This document shows, one piece after another, positions 1 to 5,562 of a DNA stretch of 13,554 nt. Source of the stretch: DASXBA01 sp046729895 (GTDB lineage: Bacteria; Actinomycetota; Thermoleophilia; Solirubrobacterales; Thermoleophilaceae). The notes under the pieces are model-generated. The model had not been told where the DNA came from and ran no database searches. It saw nothing but the letters and a program-made list of their open reading frames with translations. The first letter of the stretch is position 1; the number at the start of each line of letters is the position of its first letter. A program made the position numbers and the translations under genes. The DNA lies in NCBI GenBank assembly GCA_046729895.1, contig JBKPHP010000123.1, forward strand, positions 1 to 13,554, written 5' to 3'.

Positions 1-752
1 CCGACCCCCGCCGGGGTGCCCGTCGCGACAACGTCCCCGGGCTCGAGCGTCATCAGCTTGGAGAGGTAGGAGACGAGCGCCGGAACGGAGTGGACGAGGT
101 CGGCGGTCGAAGCCTTCTGCATCAGCTCGCCGTTCAGGCGCAGCTCGATCTCGAGTGCGTCATGGGGGCCTGCCTCGTCTGCCGTGACGAGCGATGGCCC
201 GCACGGCGCGGCGCCGTCGAAGACCTTGCCCGGCATCCACTGCGGCGTCTTGAACTGGTAGTCCCGTGCCGAGAGGTCGTTGAAGAGCATGTACCCCGCG
301 ACCTGGTCCAGCGCCTTCTCCTTCGTCACGTCCTTGCAGCGCGAGCCGATAACGAACGCCACCTCGGCCTCGTAGTCGACCTTCTCCGACCAGGTTGGGA
401 GCGCCACCGTGGCCCCTGGCGAGGCGAGGGCGTTGCCGTACTTGGCGAAGAACGTCGGGGTGTCGGGGGGCTCTGCGCCCTGCTCCTCCGCATGCGAGCG
501 GTAGTTGAGCCCGATGCAGACGATCTTGTTCGGGCGGGAGATCGGGGGAAGCAGCGGAACGCCCTCCACCGGCACCCCTTCGTCCTCGACCGGCGCGATC
601 TCGTCGACCAGGCCGCCCTGCAGGAGCGCGTAGACGGTGCAGTCGTCGTGCCTGACGTACGAGGCGGCCTCGCCCCAGATGTCGTACACGCGCCCGTCTC
701 GGAGCAGCGCCGCCCGTGACCCCGCGCCGGTGTCGAAGCTCACCAGCCGCAT
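1..752 (-). CDS. Fumarylacetoacetate hydrolase (FAH) family protein, C-terminus beyond window
   Basis: Metal-dependent enzyme family that cleaves or isomerises acylpyruvate-type diketo acids in aromatic-compound catabolism (FAH, HpcE/HpaG isomerases, acylpyruvate hydrolases). From the ATG at 752, 250 codons are present and the frame is open to the left edge. Seen: an N-terminal domain of about 70 residues, then NKIVCIGLNY at 75-84. The Mg-binding acidic residues are E128 and E130 in DYEAEVAFVIG, and D159 in NDLSARD. A GKVFDG motif follows at 175-180 and TGTPAGV at 244-250. Full-length relatives are about 280-290 residues, so roughly 30-40 residues are missing. The gene diverges from the DNA glycosylase gene with only 37 bp between the starts; TAGGCT lies 8 nt before the ATG and I see no Shine-Dalgarno sequence. 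The family is certain. The exact substrate cannot be read from the sequence. Confidence 0.93.
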   Translation of the reverse strand, partial: MRLVSFDTGAGSRAALLRDGRVYDIWGEAASYVRHDDCTVYALLQGGLVDEIAPVEDEGVPVEGVPLLPPISRPNKIVCIGLNYRSHAEEQGAEPPDTPTFFAKYGNALASPGATVALPTWSEKVDYEAEVAFVIGSRCKDVTKEKALDQVAGYMLFNDLSARDYQFKTPQWMPGKVFDGAAPCGPSLVTADEAGPHDALEIELRLNGELMQKASTADLVHSVPALVSYLSKLMTLEPGDVVATGTPAGV

Positions 753-789
753 GCGGCGCAAGCCTAAGCGACCGCGTAGCCTCAAGGCC
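753..789. promoter_or_regulatory. Divergent, probably leaderless, promoter pair
   Basis: On the minus strand TAGGCT (766-761) ends 8 nt before the FAH ATG. On the plus strand TAGCCT (777-782) ends 7 nt before the glycosylase ATG at 790. A TAnnnT hexamer at this distance matches a -10 element whose transcript starts at or within a few bases of the start codon. Neither gene has a Shine-Dalgarno sequence. The two promoters would be back to back, each -35 region overlapping the other's start. Assignment is inferred from spacing. Confidence 0.45.
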
Positions 790-1455
790 ATGCCCCGTCC
801 CAGCGCCGGCAGCCGGACCCACCCGCTCGCCTCCGAGCCCCGCGCGCTCGACGGCCTGCGTGCCGCGGACCCTGTGATCGCTCGGCTGATCGACGAGTAC
901 GGCCGCCCTGACGGGGTCTTGGCGCGCCGGGGCCGCCCTCCTGGCGACGCCTACGGGGCGCTGCTGCGGTCGATCGTGGGCCAGCAGCTCTCGACCAAGG
1001 CGGCGCGCACGATCTACGAGCGGCTCACCGGACTGTTCGACCACCGGGCACCCACGCCCCGCGAACTCCTGGAGGTCGACCCCGAGCGGCTCCGCGAGGC
1101 CGGTCTGTCCCGAGCCAAGGTGAGCTACCTGCGCGACCTGGCCGAACACGTGGAGGACGGTGAGCTCGACCTGGAGCATCTGGCCGAGCTTCCGGCCGAA
1201 GAGGTCGCTGGCCAGCTCACGGCCATCAAGGGGCTCGGCCCCTGGAGCGTCGACATGTTCCTGATCTTCCACCTGGGCCGGCCGGACATCCTCCCGGTCG
1301 GGGATCTCGGGATCCGCCGTGCGGTCCAGACCGCCTACGGCCTCGACGAGTTGCCGGGTCCGGCCGAGCTCGAGCGGATCGCCGAGCCGTGGCGCCCCTG
1401 GCGCTCCCTGGCCTGCCTCTACCTCTGGCGCTCGCTGGACGCCACGCCGGCTTAG
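790..1455 (+). CDS. DNA-3-methyladenine glycosylase, AlkA-like HhH-GPD family
   Basis: Monofunctional base-excision-repair glycosylase of the HhH-GPD superfamily, expected to excise alkylated purines. The protein has 221 residues, in the usual range for compact AlkA/AlkC2-type enzymes without the N-terminal AlkA domain. Seen: YGALLRSIVGQQLSTKAA at 55-72, the conserved opening of the fold; the helix-hairpin-helix LTAIKGLGPWSVDM at 143-156; and PVGDLGIRRA at 169-178, where D172 matches the catalytic Asp of AlkA. There is no C-terminal Cys cluster, so it lacks the [4Fe-4S] loop of endonuclease III/MutY. I chose the ATG at 790 because TAGCCT lies 7 nt upstream. The frame stays open 51 codons further upstream, but that stretch runs antisense through the FAH gene. 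It is transcribed away from the FAH gene and towards the hairpin at 1464-1522. Confidence 0.92.
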   Translation: MPRPSAGSRTHPLASEPRALDGLRAADPVIARLIDEYGRPDGVLARRGRPPGDAYGALLRSIVGQQLSTKAARTIYERLTGLFDHRAPTPRELLEVDPERLREAGLSRAKVSYLRDLAEHVEDGELDLEHLAELPAEEVAGQLTAIKGLGPWSVDMFLIFHLGRPDILPVGDLGIRRAVQTAYGLDELPGPAELERIAEPWRPWRSLACLYLWRSLDATPA

Positions 1456-1463
1456 TTAGGAGT

Positions 1464-1522
1464 CCTCAGTCCCCGGTCCTCAGGGCCTCGGGCCAGTAGT
1501 TCCTGAGGACTCAGGACTGAGG
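1464..1522. terminator. Long imperfect hairpin between convergent genes; possible two-way terminator or REP-like element
   Basis: Bases 1464-1472 (CCTCAGTCC) pair with 1514-1522 (GGACTGAGG). After a small mismatch, 1476-1484 (GTCCTCAGG) pairs with 1502-1510 (CCTGAGGAC), leaving a 17-nt loop. The structure fills the 75-bp gap between the glycosylase stop (1455) and the HesB stop (1531). The octamer GTCCTCAG or close variants recur within both arms. There is no U-tract, so an ordinary rho-independent terminator is not certain. Confidence 0.5.
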
Positions 1523-1530
1523 CCTGCGGA

Positions 1531-1887
1531 CTAAACCGTTGCTCCGCAGCTGGGCTCTTCCTCGGCGACGCGGAACGAAGACCCGCAGCCGCACGAGGAG
1601 ACGACGTTGGGGTTCGAGACGTCGAAGCCCGAGCCCATGAAGCTCTCGGTGTAGTCGACGGTCGACCCGCTGACGTAGCGCAGACTGGCGGGATCGACGA
1701 GCACGCGGATGCCGCTGGTCTCGAAGACGTGGTCGTCATCGCGGCGCTCGTCGAGCGCGAGCGCGTACTGGAAACCGGAGCAGCCGCCGCCGCGGACGCC
1801 GACGCGGAGTCCCACGTCGCCCTCGGTCTGCTGGTGCGAGATGAAGTCCCGCACCTTCGCTGCGGCGATGTCGGTCAGTACGACCAT
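1531..1887 (-). CDS. HesB/IscA/ErpA-type iron-sulfur cluster assembly protein
   Basis: A-type Fe-S carrier that accepts a cluster from the SUF scaffold and delivers it to apoproteins. The protein has 118 residues, the normal family length. The three cluster-ligand cysteines are present: C36 in GGGCSGFQY, and C99 and C101 in SCGCGSSF near the C-terminus. VDYTESFMGSGFDVSNPN at 77-94 matches ErpA closely. There is an extra Cys at 114 in a short tail. Start choice: the ATG at 1887 gives the usual family N-terminus (MVVLTDIAAAKV). An in-frame ATG at 1896 would add three residues, and the TTG at 1944 would run into bolA. TATACA (1902-1897) lies 9 nt before 1887, and there is no Shine-Dalgarno sequence. 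It diverges from bolA and the CGFS glutaredoxin gene, which supports the Fe-S role. Confidence 0.93.
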   Translation of the reverse strand: MVVLTDIAAAKVRDFISHQQTEGDVGLRVGVRGGGCSGFQYALALDERRDDDHVFETSGIRVLVDPASLRYVSGSTVDYTESFMGSGFDVSNPNVVSSCGCGSSFRVAEEEPSCGATV

Positions 1888-1931
1888 CGCAGCCATTGTA
1901 TAGGCGGCGGCGTCGGTATTGTGAGGGTCCG
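1888..1931. promoter_or_regulatory. Divergent promoter region hesB-like / bolA
   Basis: 44 bp between the two starts. TATACA on the minus strand (1902-1897) and TATTGT on the plus strand (1917-1922) each end 9 nt before the corresponding ATG, consistent with leaderless or nearly leaderless transcripts. A GAGGG stretch (1923-1927) before the bolA ATG could instead act as a Shine-Dalgarno sequence. No IscR/SufR-type palindrome is apparent. Confidence 0.4.
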
Positions 1932-2204
1932 ATGCCGAGCGCAAAGGAGCTCAAGAAGCGGATCGAGTCGGCGCTGCCTGGGGCGGAGGTCACCGTGGAG
2001 GACCTCACGGGCGGCGGGGACCATTTCCGGGCCGAAGTCGTGTCGGACCGCTTCGACGGCCTTTCACGCATCGAACAGCACAAACTCGTCTACGGCGTCT
2101 TCGGCGACGAGGTGGGCGGGCCCATCCACGCGCTCTCGATCAAGACAGCCACACCCCCCGACGGCCGGGGAGCCGGCCATTCGGCCGAGCCCCCGTCATC
2201 CTGA
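1932..2204 (+). CDS. bolA: BolA family protein
   Basis: Small KH-like protein that forms [2Fe-2S] heterodimers with CGFS glutaredoxins and takes part in Fe-S trafficking. The protein has 90 residues. Core motifs: GGGDHFRAEVVSDRFDGLSR at 27-46, HKLVYGVFGDEVGGPIHALS at 50-69 and IKT at 70-72. The invariant C-terminal His of the family (H66 in IHALS) is the expected cluster ligand. The tail after residue 73 is Pro/Gly/Ser-rich and probably disordered. The ATG at 1932 is preceded by GAGGG and fits the family N-terminus; a TTG at 1896 would add 12 Arg-rich residues that do not belong to the fold. The stop is followed after 19 nt by the glutaredoxin gene, which agrees with the known BolA-Grx4 partnership. 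Confidence 0.94.
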   Translation: MPSAKELKKRIESALPGAEVTVEDLTGGGDHFRAEVVSDRFDGLSRIEQHKLVYGVFGDEVGGPIHALSIKTATPPDGRGAGHSAEPPSS

Positions 2205-2210
2205 CTGCGA

Positions 2211-2217
2211 AGGAAGG
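2211..2217 (+). promoter_or_regulatory. Shine-Dalgarno sequence of the CGFS glutaredoxin gene
   Basis: AGGAAGG, 6 nt before the ATG at 2224. It stands out because the genes that head transcripts in this window mostly lack such a site. Confidence 0.8.
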
Positions 2218-2223
2218 ATCAAC

Positions 2224-2616
2224 ATGACCAACGCCGAGATACGCGACTTCATCGAGAACGCCATCGAGGAGAACAGCGTGATGCTGTTCATGAAGGGCAC
2301 GCCGAATCAGCCGGCGTGCGGGTTCTCGGCCCGCACCAGCGCCTGCCTCAACGCGCTGGGCGTCAAGTACGCGGCGCTCGACATCCTTCCGGACCCCCGC
2401 ATCCGCGAGGAGCTCTCGAACCTGTCCGGATGGCCGACGATCCCCCAGCTGTTCATCAACAGCGAGCTGGTCGGCGGCTGCGACATCGTCACGGAGATGT
2501 ACGAGACCGGCGAGCTGGCCGAGAAGCTCGGCGTCGAGCAGCCAGGGGCCGAGCCCGAGCCCGAGGCGCCCCAGCCCCAGCGCGCCCCGCTCGGAATCGA
2601 AAATCGGCTCGACTAG
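2224..2616 (+). CDS. grxD: Monothiol CGFS glutaredoxin (Grx4/GrxD family)
   Basis: Fe-S-binding monothiol glutaredoxin. Family members bind a [2Fe-2S] cluster through the CGFS cysteine and a thiol cofactor (glutathione in characterised cases) and pass it on alone or with BolA. The protein has 130 residues. Seen: MLFMKGTPNQPACGFSAR at 20-37 with CGFS at 32-35, WPTIPQLFI at 70-78 with the cis-Pro, and GGCDIV at 84-89. After about residue 103 there is a Glu/Pro-rich tail that most Grx4 proteins lack. AGGAAGG at 2211-2217, 6 nt before the ATG, fixes the start. It follows bolA with 19 nt between them, so the two are almost certainly cotranscribed. The gene ends inside a local sequence duplication (2609-2683). 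The symbol is by family. Confidence 0.94.
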   Translation: MTNAEIRDFIENAIEENSVMLFMKGTPNQPACGFSARTSACLNALGVKYAALDILPDPRIREELSNLSGWPTIPQLFINSELVGGCDIVTEMYETGELAEKLGVEQPGAEPEPEAPQPQRAPLGIENRLD

Positions 2617-2683
2617 CGCGTCGGCGACTCTTCTCGATCGCCTTCGACTAGCGCCCGCGGCGGCGCCTCTTCTCGATCGCCTT
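2609..2683. repeat. Tandem duplication (about 35-39 bp) of a gene 3' end, two copies
   Basis: Copy 1 is 2609-2644 and copy 2 is 2644-2683. Both begin TCGACTAGCGC and end CTTCTCGATCGCCTT, and copy 2 carries about 4 extra bases in between. On the minus strand both read AAGGCGATCGAGAAGAG. In copy 2 this encodes the C-terminus KAIEKRRRRGR-stop of the 64-residue protein; copy 1 is a degenerate, untranslated version. The TAG of the glutaredoxin gene lies at the left edge of copy 1. Confidence 0.85.
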
Positions 2684-2842
2684 GCGGCCCCGGTCCGCGT
2701 AGCCGCGCGCTTGCCTGAGGTACTGCTCGCGCCGCTCGGGCGGCAGCGCCTGCCAGCGCTCCCAGGCCATCAGGATGAGCGGCCAGGCCCGTCGAGCCGC
2801 CGGCCCTACCCGCGCTAGGCGACCTTTTCGCTCTCGAGCCAT
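2648..2842 (-). CDS. Small basic protein of unknown function (64 aa)
   Basis: I do not assign a function. From the ATG at 2842 the protein has 64 residues. Seen: a basic N-terminus, a tryptophan-rich helix AWPLILMAWERWQALPP at 19-35, an amphipathic helix RREQYLRQARGYADRGRKAI at 37-56, and an Arg-rich end. The pattern W-x-LP-x-E-R-R-E-x-Y resembles short hypothetical proteins I associate with high-GC actinobacteria. The start overlaps the upstream glutaredoxin-fold gene by 28 bp. No GTG or TTG lies just after that stop, so the alternative is a much shorter protein from an internal ATG (around 2771). It is the last gene of the operon beginning at 4572. Its final codons have been duplicated downstream (2609-2644). 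Confidence 0.68.
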   Translation of the reverse strand: MARERKGRLARVGPAARRAWPLILMAWERWQALPPERREQYLRQARGYADRGRKAIEKRRRRGR

Positions 2843-3069
2843 TCCAGGTACTGGAGTATGCGGTGGGAGTCGTGGACGACCACGTCGCCGTGCACCAGGA
2901 CCGGCACCCAACGCTGGCCTGTTAGCTCCTCGACCTCGGGCCTGTCCCGCTTGAGGAAGGGCACGCGCACCTCCTCGTACTCGATGCCCATCCGGCGCAG
3001 CCTACGGGCGACCTTGCCACAACGGCAGACGACGTCGGTCGGGGCCTTGCAGCGGTAGAGAACGGTCAC
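2815..3069 (-). CDS. Glutaredoxin-fold / GST N-terminal-domain protein with CxC motif
   Basis: Stand-alone thioredoxin-fold domain of 84 residues, without the helical C-terminal domain of true glutathione transferases. Seen: strand VTVLYRC at 1-7, then a noncanonical C15-R-C17 instead of the usual CPxC at the start of helix 1, then VPVL at 55-58 with the cis-Pro (P56) and HDSHRILQYLEWL at 66-78. The pattern LYRC...C-x-CG-x-VAR-x-L and ELTGQRxVPVL is shared by a group of small GST_N proteins in actinobacteria and haloarchaea. Whether it is a thiol-disulfide reductase or a binding domain is open. The GTG at 3069 is the only sensible start after the upstream stop (11-nt gap). Residue E79 onward is encoded in the overlap with the next gene. 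Confidence 0.85.
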   Translation of the reverse strand: MTVLYRCKAPTDVVCRCGKVARRLRRMGIEYEEVRVPFLKRDRPEVEELTGQRWVPVLVHGDVVVHDSHRILQYLEWLESEKVA

Positions 3070-3080
3070 GCCAACCCAGG

Positions 3081-4178
3081 TTAGCCGCGGGCCGCGCCAG
3101 GGCGCGGCACCGCGCCGAGGAGCTCGCCGGCGAGGCCGGCGGCGCCTTCCACCGCCCCTATAGCCGCGCCCGCGACGCGGTACTGCAGCTGCTGCGAGCG
3201 GCGGGTGCGGGCGATGCGGTCGTGTTCGCGATCGAGGTGCCAGGCGACCGTTGACTCGATTGTCTCCTCGTGCGGACGGGGACGCCAGCCGAGCTCGCGC
3301 TTGGCCTTGGTCGAGCGATAGGTCCACCAGTGCCCCGCGGCCTGAACCTCGTCGGGGGAGAGCGGGCCCGTCCCCAAGCCGAGCGTTCCGGCCACCAGCC
3401 GGGCCAGCGTGACCGGGACCTTGATGGGGGGCTCGACGCCCGACAGCCGCCCGAGGTCCGCGAACAGCCGGTCGAAGGTGAAGTTCCGCCCACCCAGGAT
3501 GTAGCGCTCGGCCACCTTGCCGCGCTCGTCGGCAAGCAGGTGGCCCTCGGCCGCGTCGCGGACGTCCACGATGCAGATCGCGCCATCCGTGTAGAGGGGG
3601 ATGCGCCCCAGGAGAAAGCTCCGCACCAAACGCGTCGAGGCAAGGCGCAGGTCGCCTGCTCCGAAGCAGATGGCTGGGTTGACGCATACGACGGGGAGGC
3701 CCCGGGCGGCCATTCTCATCGCCTCGACTTCCGCCTCGTGGACGGAATTGACATAGGGAATGCCGAGGCTCCCGGCCGTGAACAACTGATCCTCGTCGGC
3801 GGTGCGGCCCGGCTCCGCGGGCCCGAGCGCCGCGGCGCTCGACGTGTAGACGACGCGCTCGACGGCCGCGCGCAGGCATTCCTCGAGCACGGTCTTCGTC
3901 CCGCCTACGTTGACGTCGAAGAGCCGCTCCACGTCCGAGGGCCGGAGGGACCTCAGCCCCGCGGCGTGAAAGACGCGCTCCACGCCCTTGAGCGCCCGGC
4001 GCACCGCGCGCCGATCCAGGACGTCGCAGGTGACCCGCTCCACGTCGAGGTGGCGGATCAGCTCGTCGTCGGATCCGTCCTCCACGGCCAGGCGCAGGTC
4101 GTCGCCGCGTTCGTGGAGAAGCCCCGCGATGTTTGAGCCGATGAACCCGGTCGCGCCGGTCAGGAGCGTCTTGGCCAC
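3081..4178 (-). CDS. Extended SDR: NAD-dependent epimerase/dehydratase, active-site Lys replaced
   Basis: Extended short-chain dehydrogenase of 365 residues, related to sugar epimerases and dihydroflavonol-reductase-like proteins. The Rossmann glycine motif TGATGFIG is at 7-14. D52 lies in TCDVLD, HAAG at 71-74 and YTSSAAALG at 111-119. The catalytic Tyr is present (Y142 in PYVNS), but the Lys four residues later, normally YxxxK, is Val146 (codon GTC at 3743-3741) in an otherwise ordinary SxHEAE context. WWTYRSTKAKRELGWRPRP at 284-302 is the typical C-terminal element. After about residue 330 there is an Ala/Gly-rich helical tail. GTG start, with AGGAG at 4190-4186 seven nt upstream and overlapping the TAG of the TraR-like gene. 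It is the second gene of a four-gene operon. Substrate unknown; normal turnover is doubtful. Confidence 0.92.
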   Translation of the reverse strand: MAKTLLTGATGFIGSNIAGLLHERGDDLRLAVEDGSDDELIRHLDVERVTCDVLDRRAVRRALKGVERVFHAAGLRSLRPSDVERLFDVNVGGTKTVLEECLRAAVERVVYTSSAAALGPAEPGRTADEDQLFTAGSLGIPYVNSVHEAEVEAMRMAARGLPVVCVNPAICFGAGDLRLASTRLVRSFLLGRIPLYTDGAICIVDVRDAAEGHLLADERGKVAERYILGGRNFTFDRLFADLGRLSGVEPPIKVPVTLARLVAGTLGLGTGPLSPDEVQAAGHWWTYRSTKAKRELGWRPRPHEETIESTVAWHLDREHDRIARTRRSQQLQYRVAGAAIGAVEGAAGLAGELLGAVPRPGAARG

Positions 4179-4185
4179 CCCGTGG

Positions 4186-4190
4186 CTCCT
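4186..4190 (-). promoter_or_regulatory. Shine-Dalgarno sequence overlapping the upstream stop codon
   Basis: On the minus strand TAGGAG contains both the TAG of the TraR-like gene (4191-4189) and the AGGAG that serves the GTG at 4178, with a 7-nt spacer. This supports translational coupling and the GTG start. Confidence 0.75.
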
Positions 4191-4572
4191 ACGTGATGCC
4201 GGTGCGCTGCCGATTGTGCGCCTCGAGGTGCCGCTGGCAGTCGAGGCAGCGAACCGCCTCCGGGGCCGCTTCTAGCCGCTCCGCCGGGATCGGCTGCCCA
4301 CAGTCGCGGCAGGTCCCGTAGCTGCCGTCGGCCAGCGCCTGCCTGGCCTCGGCGATGCGCCGCTCCTCCTCCTCGAGGAAGATGCGCTCGGTCTCCTCGA
4401 GCTCCTCCTCGTAGAGCTCGCTGGCGCCATCAGCGGGGTGCTGATCGATGTCGGCGAGCTCCGAGCCGCGCAGACCCTCCCCGGCGCGGAGCATCGCGGC
4501 ACGGGTGCGCAGGAGCTCGGCGAGCCGTGCGTCGAGCCGTCGCTCGATCCTCTCTCGCTCCTCGGTGGTCAA
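4189..4572 (-). CDS. TraR/DksA-type C4 zinc-finger protein
   Basis: Member of the TraR/DksA family, coiled-coil proteins that bind RNA polymerase in characterised cases. From the TTG at 4572 the protein has 127 residues. Seen: a long Glu/Arg-rich coiled coil (about 3-80) with the DIDQHPADGASEL turn at 41-53, as in actinobacterial and Bacillus relatives. A four-Cys zinc finger follows: C88-x2-C91-x17-C109-x2-C112. The start is uncertain. The TTG gives a complete family N-terminus, while a GTG at 4659 would extend antisense into degV. TAGACT (4588-4583) lies 10 nt upstream. It heads the minus-strand operon, and its stop overlaps the next gene's ribosome-binding site. Confidence 0.88.
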   Translation of the reverse strand: MTTEERERIERRLDARLAELLRTRAAMLRAGEGLRGSELADIDQHPADGASELYEEELEETERIFLEEEERRIAEARQALADGSYGTCRDCGQPIPAERLEAAPEAVRCLDCQRHLEAHNRQRTGIT

Positions 4573-4627
4573 CTCAGCGGCGAGTCTAGATGACGGTTGT
4601 GAGCGGCGACCGTTAGGGTGCCCGCGA
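4573..4627. promoter_or_regulatory. Divergent promoter region TraR-like / DegV
   Basis: 55 bp between divergent starts. Minus strand: TAGACT at 4588-4583, 10 nt before the TTG at 4572. Plus strand: TAGGGT at 4614-4619, 8 nt before the ATG at 4628. The AGGG inside the latter could also serve weakly as a ribosome-binding site. Confidence 0.4.
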
Positions 4628-5497
4628 ATGCCGGAGGTCGCGGTCGTCACGGACAGCACGGCCTACCTCACGCCCGAGCTGGTGGAGCGGCATCAGCTGG
4701 AGGTGGTGCCCTTGTACATCGTGTTCGGTGGCGACCGGACCGTGCGGGAGACCGAGATCACGGACTACGCGGGATTCTTCGACGATCTGCGCCAGGCGGA
4801 GTCGCTGCCCACGACCTCCCAGCCGTCCGTCGGCGACTTCCTCGACGTCTACGAGCCGCTTCTGGAAGCGGGCAAGGGCGTCGTGTCCATCCACATCTCC
4901 GGCGGCCTCTCGGGAACCCCGGAGGCGGCACGGCAGGCGGCACAGACGCTCCAGCGCGACGGCAAGGGAGGAGAGAGGGTGCGTGTGGTCGACTCGGGCA
5001 CCGCGGCGGGCGGCCTGGGGTTGATGGTGCTCGCGGCCGCGATCGTGGCGGCTCAGGGCCGAGACCTGGGCGACGTCGAGCAGCGGGCCGAGGAGGCTCG
5101 CCGCGAGCTGAAGATGTGGTTCGCGATCGACACGCTCGAGTTCCTCAAGCGCGGTGGGAGGATCGGTGCAGCCAGCGCCTGGATCGGCTCGACGCTGAAG
5201 GTGAAGCCGATCCTCACGGTCGAGAGCGAAATGACTCCGGTCGAGCGTGTGCGCACGAGCGCGCGGATGTTCGAGCGGATGGTGGACTACGCGCGGCAGC
5301 GCCACGACTCCGAGGCCGACGGCTGGGCAGTCCAGCACATCAACGCCCTGGAGCAATGCGAGCTCCTGGCGGAGCGCTGCCAGGACATCTTCGAGTGCGA
5401 GCCGGTCCTCAAGAGCGAGATCGGGCCCGTGCTGTCCGCGCATACGGGGCCGGGCCTGCTGGGGATCGGTTCGATCCCCAAACGGTTCCTGGGCTAA
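4628..5497 (+). CDS. DegV family fatty-acid-binding protein
   Basis: DegV proteins (FakB in Firmicutes) bind a fatty acid in a two-domain fold and, in characterised cases, present it to the kinase FakA. The protein has 289 residues, the normal length. Seen: VAVVTDSTAYL at 4-14, VVPLYIVFGG at 26-35, the lipid-head motif TTSQPSVGDF at 62-71, HISGGLSGT at 89-97, and VVDSG around 119-123. MWFAIDTLEFLKRGGRIG is mid-protein, and HTGPGLLGIG is near the C-terminus. No FakA/DhaK-like kinase gene is adjacent, so the partner must be elsewhere or absent. The ATG at 4628 fits the family start; an upstream in-frame extension to 4448 is antisense to the TraR-like gene. Confidence 0.94.
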   Translation: MPEVAVVTDSTAYLTPELVERHQLEVVPLYIVFGGDRTVRETEITDYAGFFDDLRQAESLPTTSQPSVGDFLDVYEPLLEAGKGVVSIHISGGLSGTPEAARQAAQTLQRDGKGGERVRVVDSGTAAGGLGLMVLAAAIVAAQGRDLGDVEQRAEEARRELKMWFAIDTLEFLKRGGRIGAASAWIGSTLKVKPILTVESEMTPVERVRTSARMFERMVDYARQRHDSEADGWAVQHINALEQCELLAERCQDIFECEPVLKSEIGPVLSAHTGPGLLGIGSIPKRFLG

Positions 5498-5549
5498 GGG
5501 CCCATCGCGGCTGGGGGCGCAGGCCGTAGGCACCGTCCGCACGAGGCTC

Positions 5550-5555
5550 CAGAAT
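5550..5555 (+). promoter_or_regulatory. Possible -10 element of a leaderless AI-2E-family transcript
   Basis: CAGAAT, ending 7 nt before the GTG at 5563. It matches TATAAT at four of six positions, and the spacing puts the transcription start at the start codon. The 65-bp gap after degV holds nothing else that I recognise. Confidence 0.3.
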
Positions 5556-5562
5556 CGCCGGC

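Noticed and set aside
90..719. 209-codon plus-strand frame antisense to the FAH gene
   Set aside because: No recognisable domain; it lies wholly opposite a gene with clear catalytic motifs.
160..1272. Long open frame (370 codons, minus) across the FAH and glycosylase genes
   Set aside because: It is antisense to the glycosylase and out of frame with FAH. It is rich in Arg/Gly/Ala with no motif, a common artefact of high GC.
4593..4613. Inverted ACGGT...ACCGT in the TraR/DegV intergenic region as an operator
   Set aside because: The arms are only 5 bp with an 11-bp spacer; this is expected by chance in GC-rich DNA.
5498..5562. Possible terminator or regulatory RNA between degV and the AI-2E-family gene
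   Set aside because: I see no stable stem followed by a T-run and no conserved RNA motif in these 65 bp.
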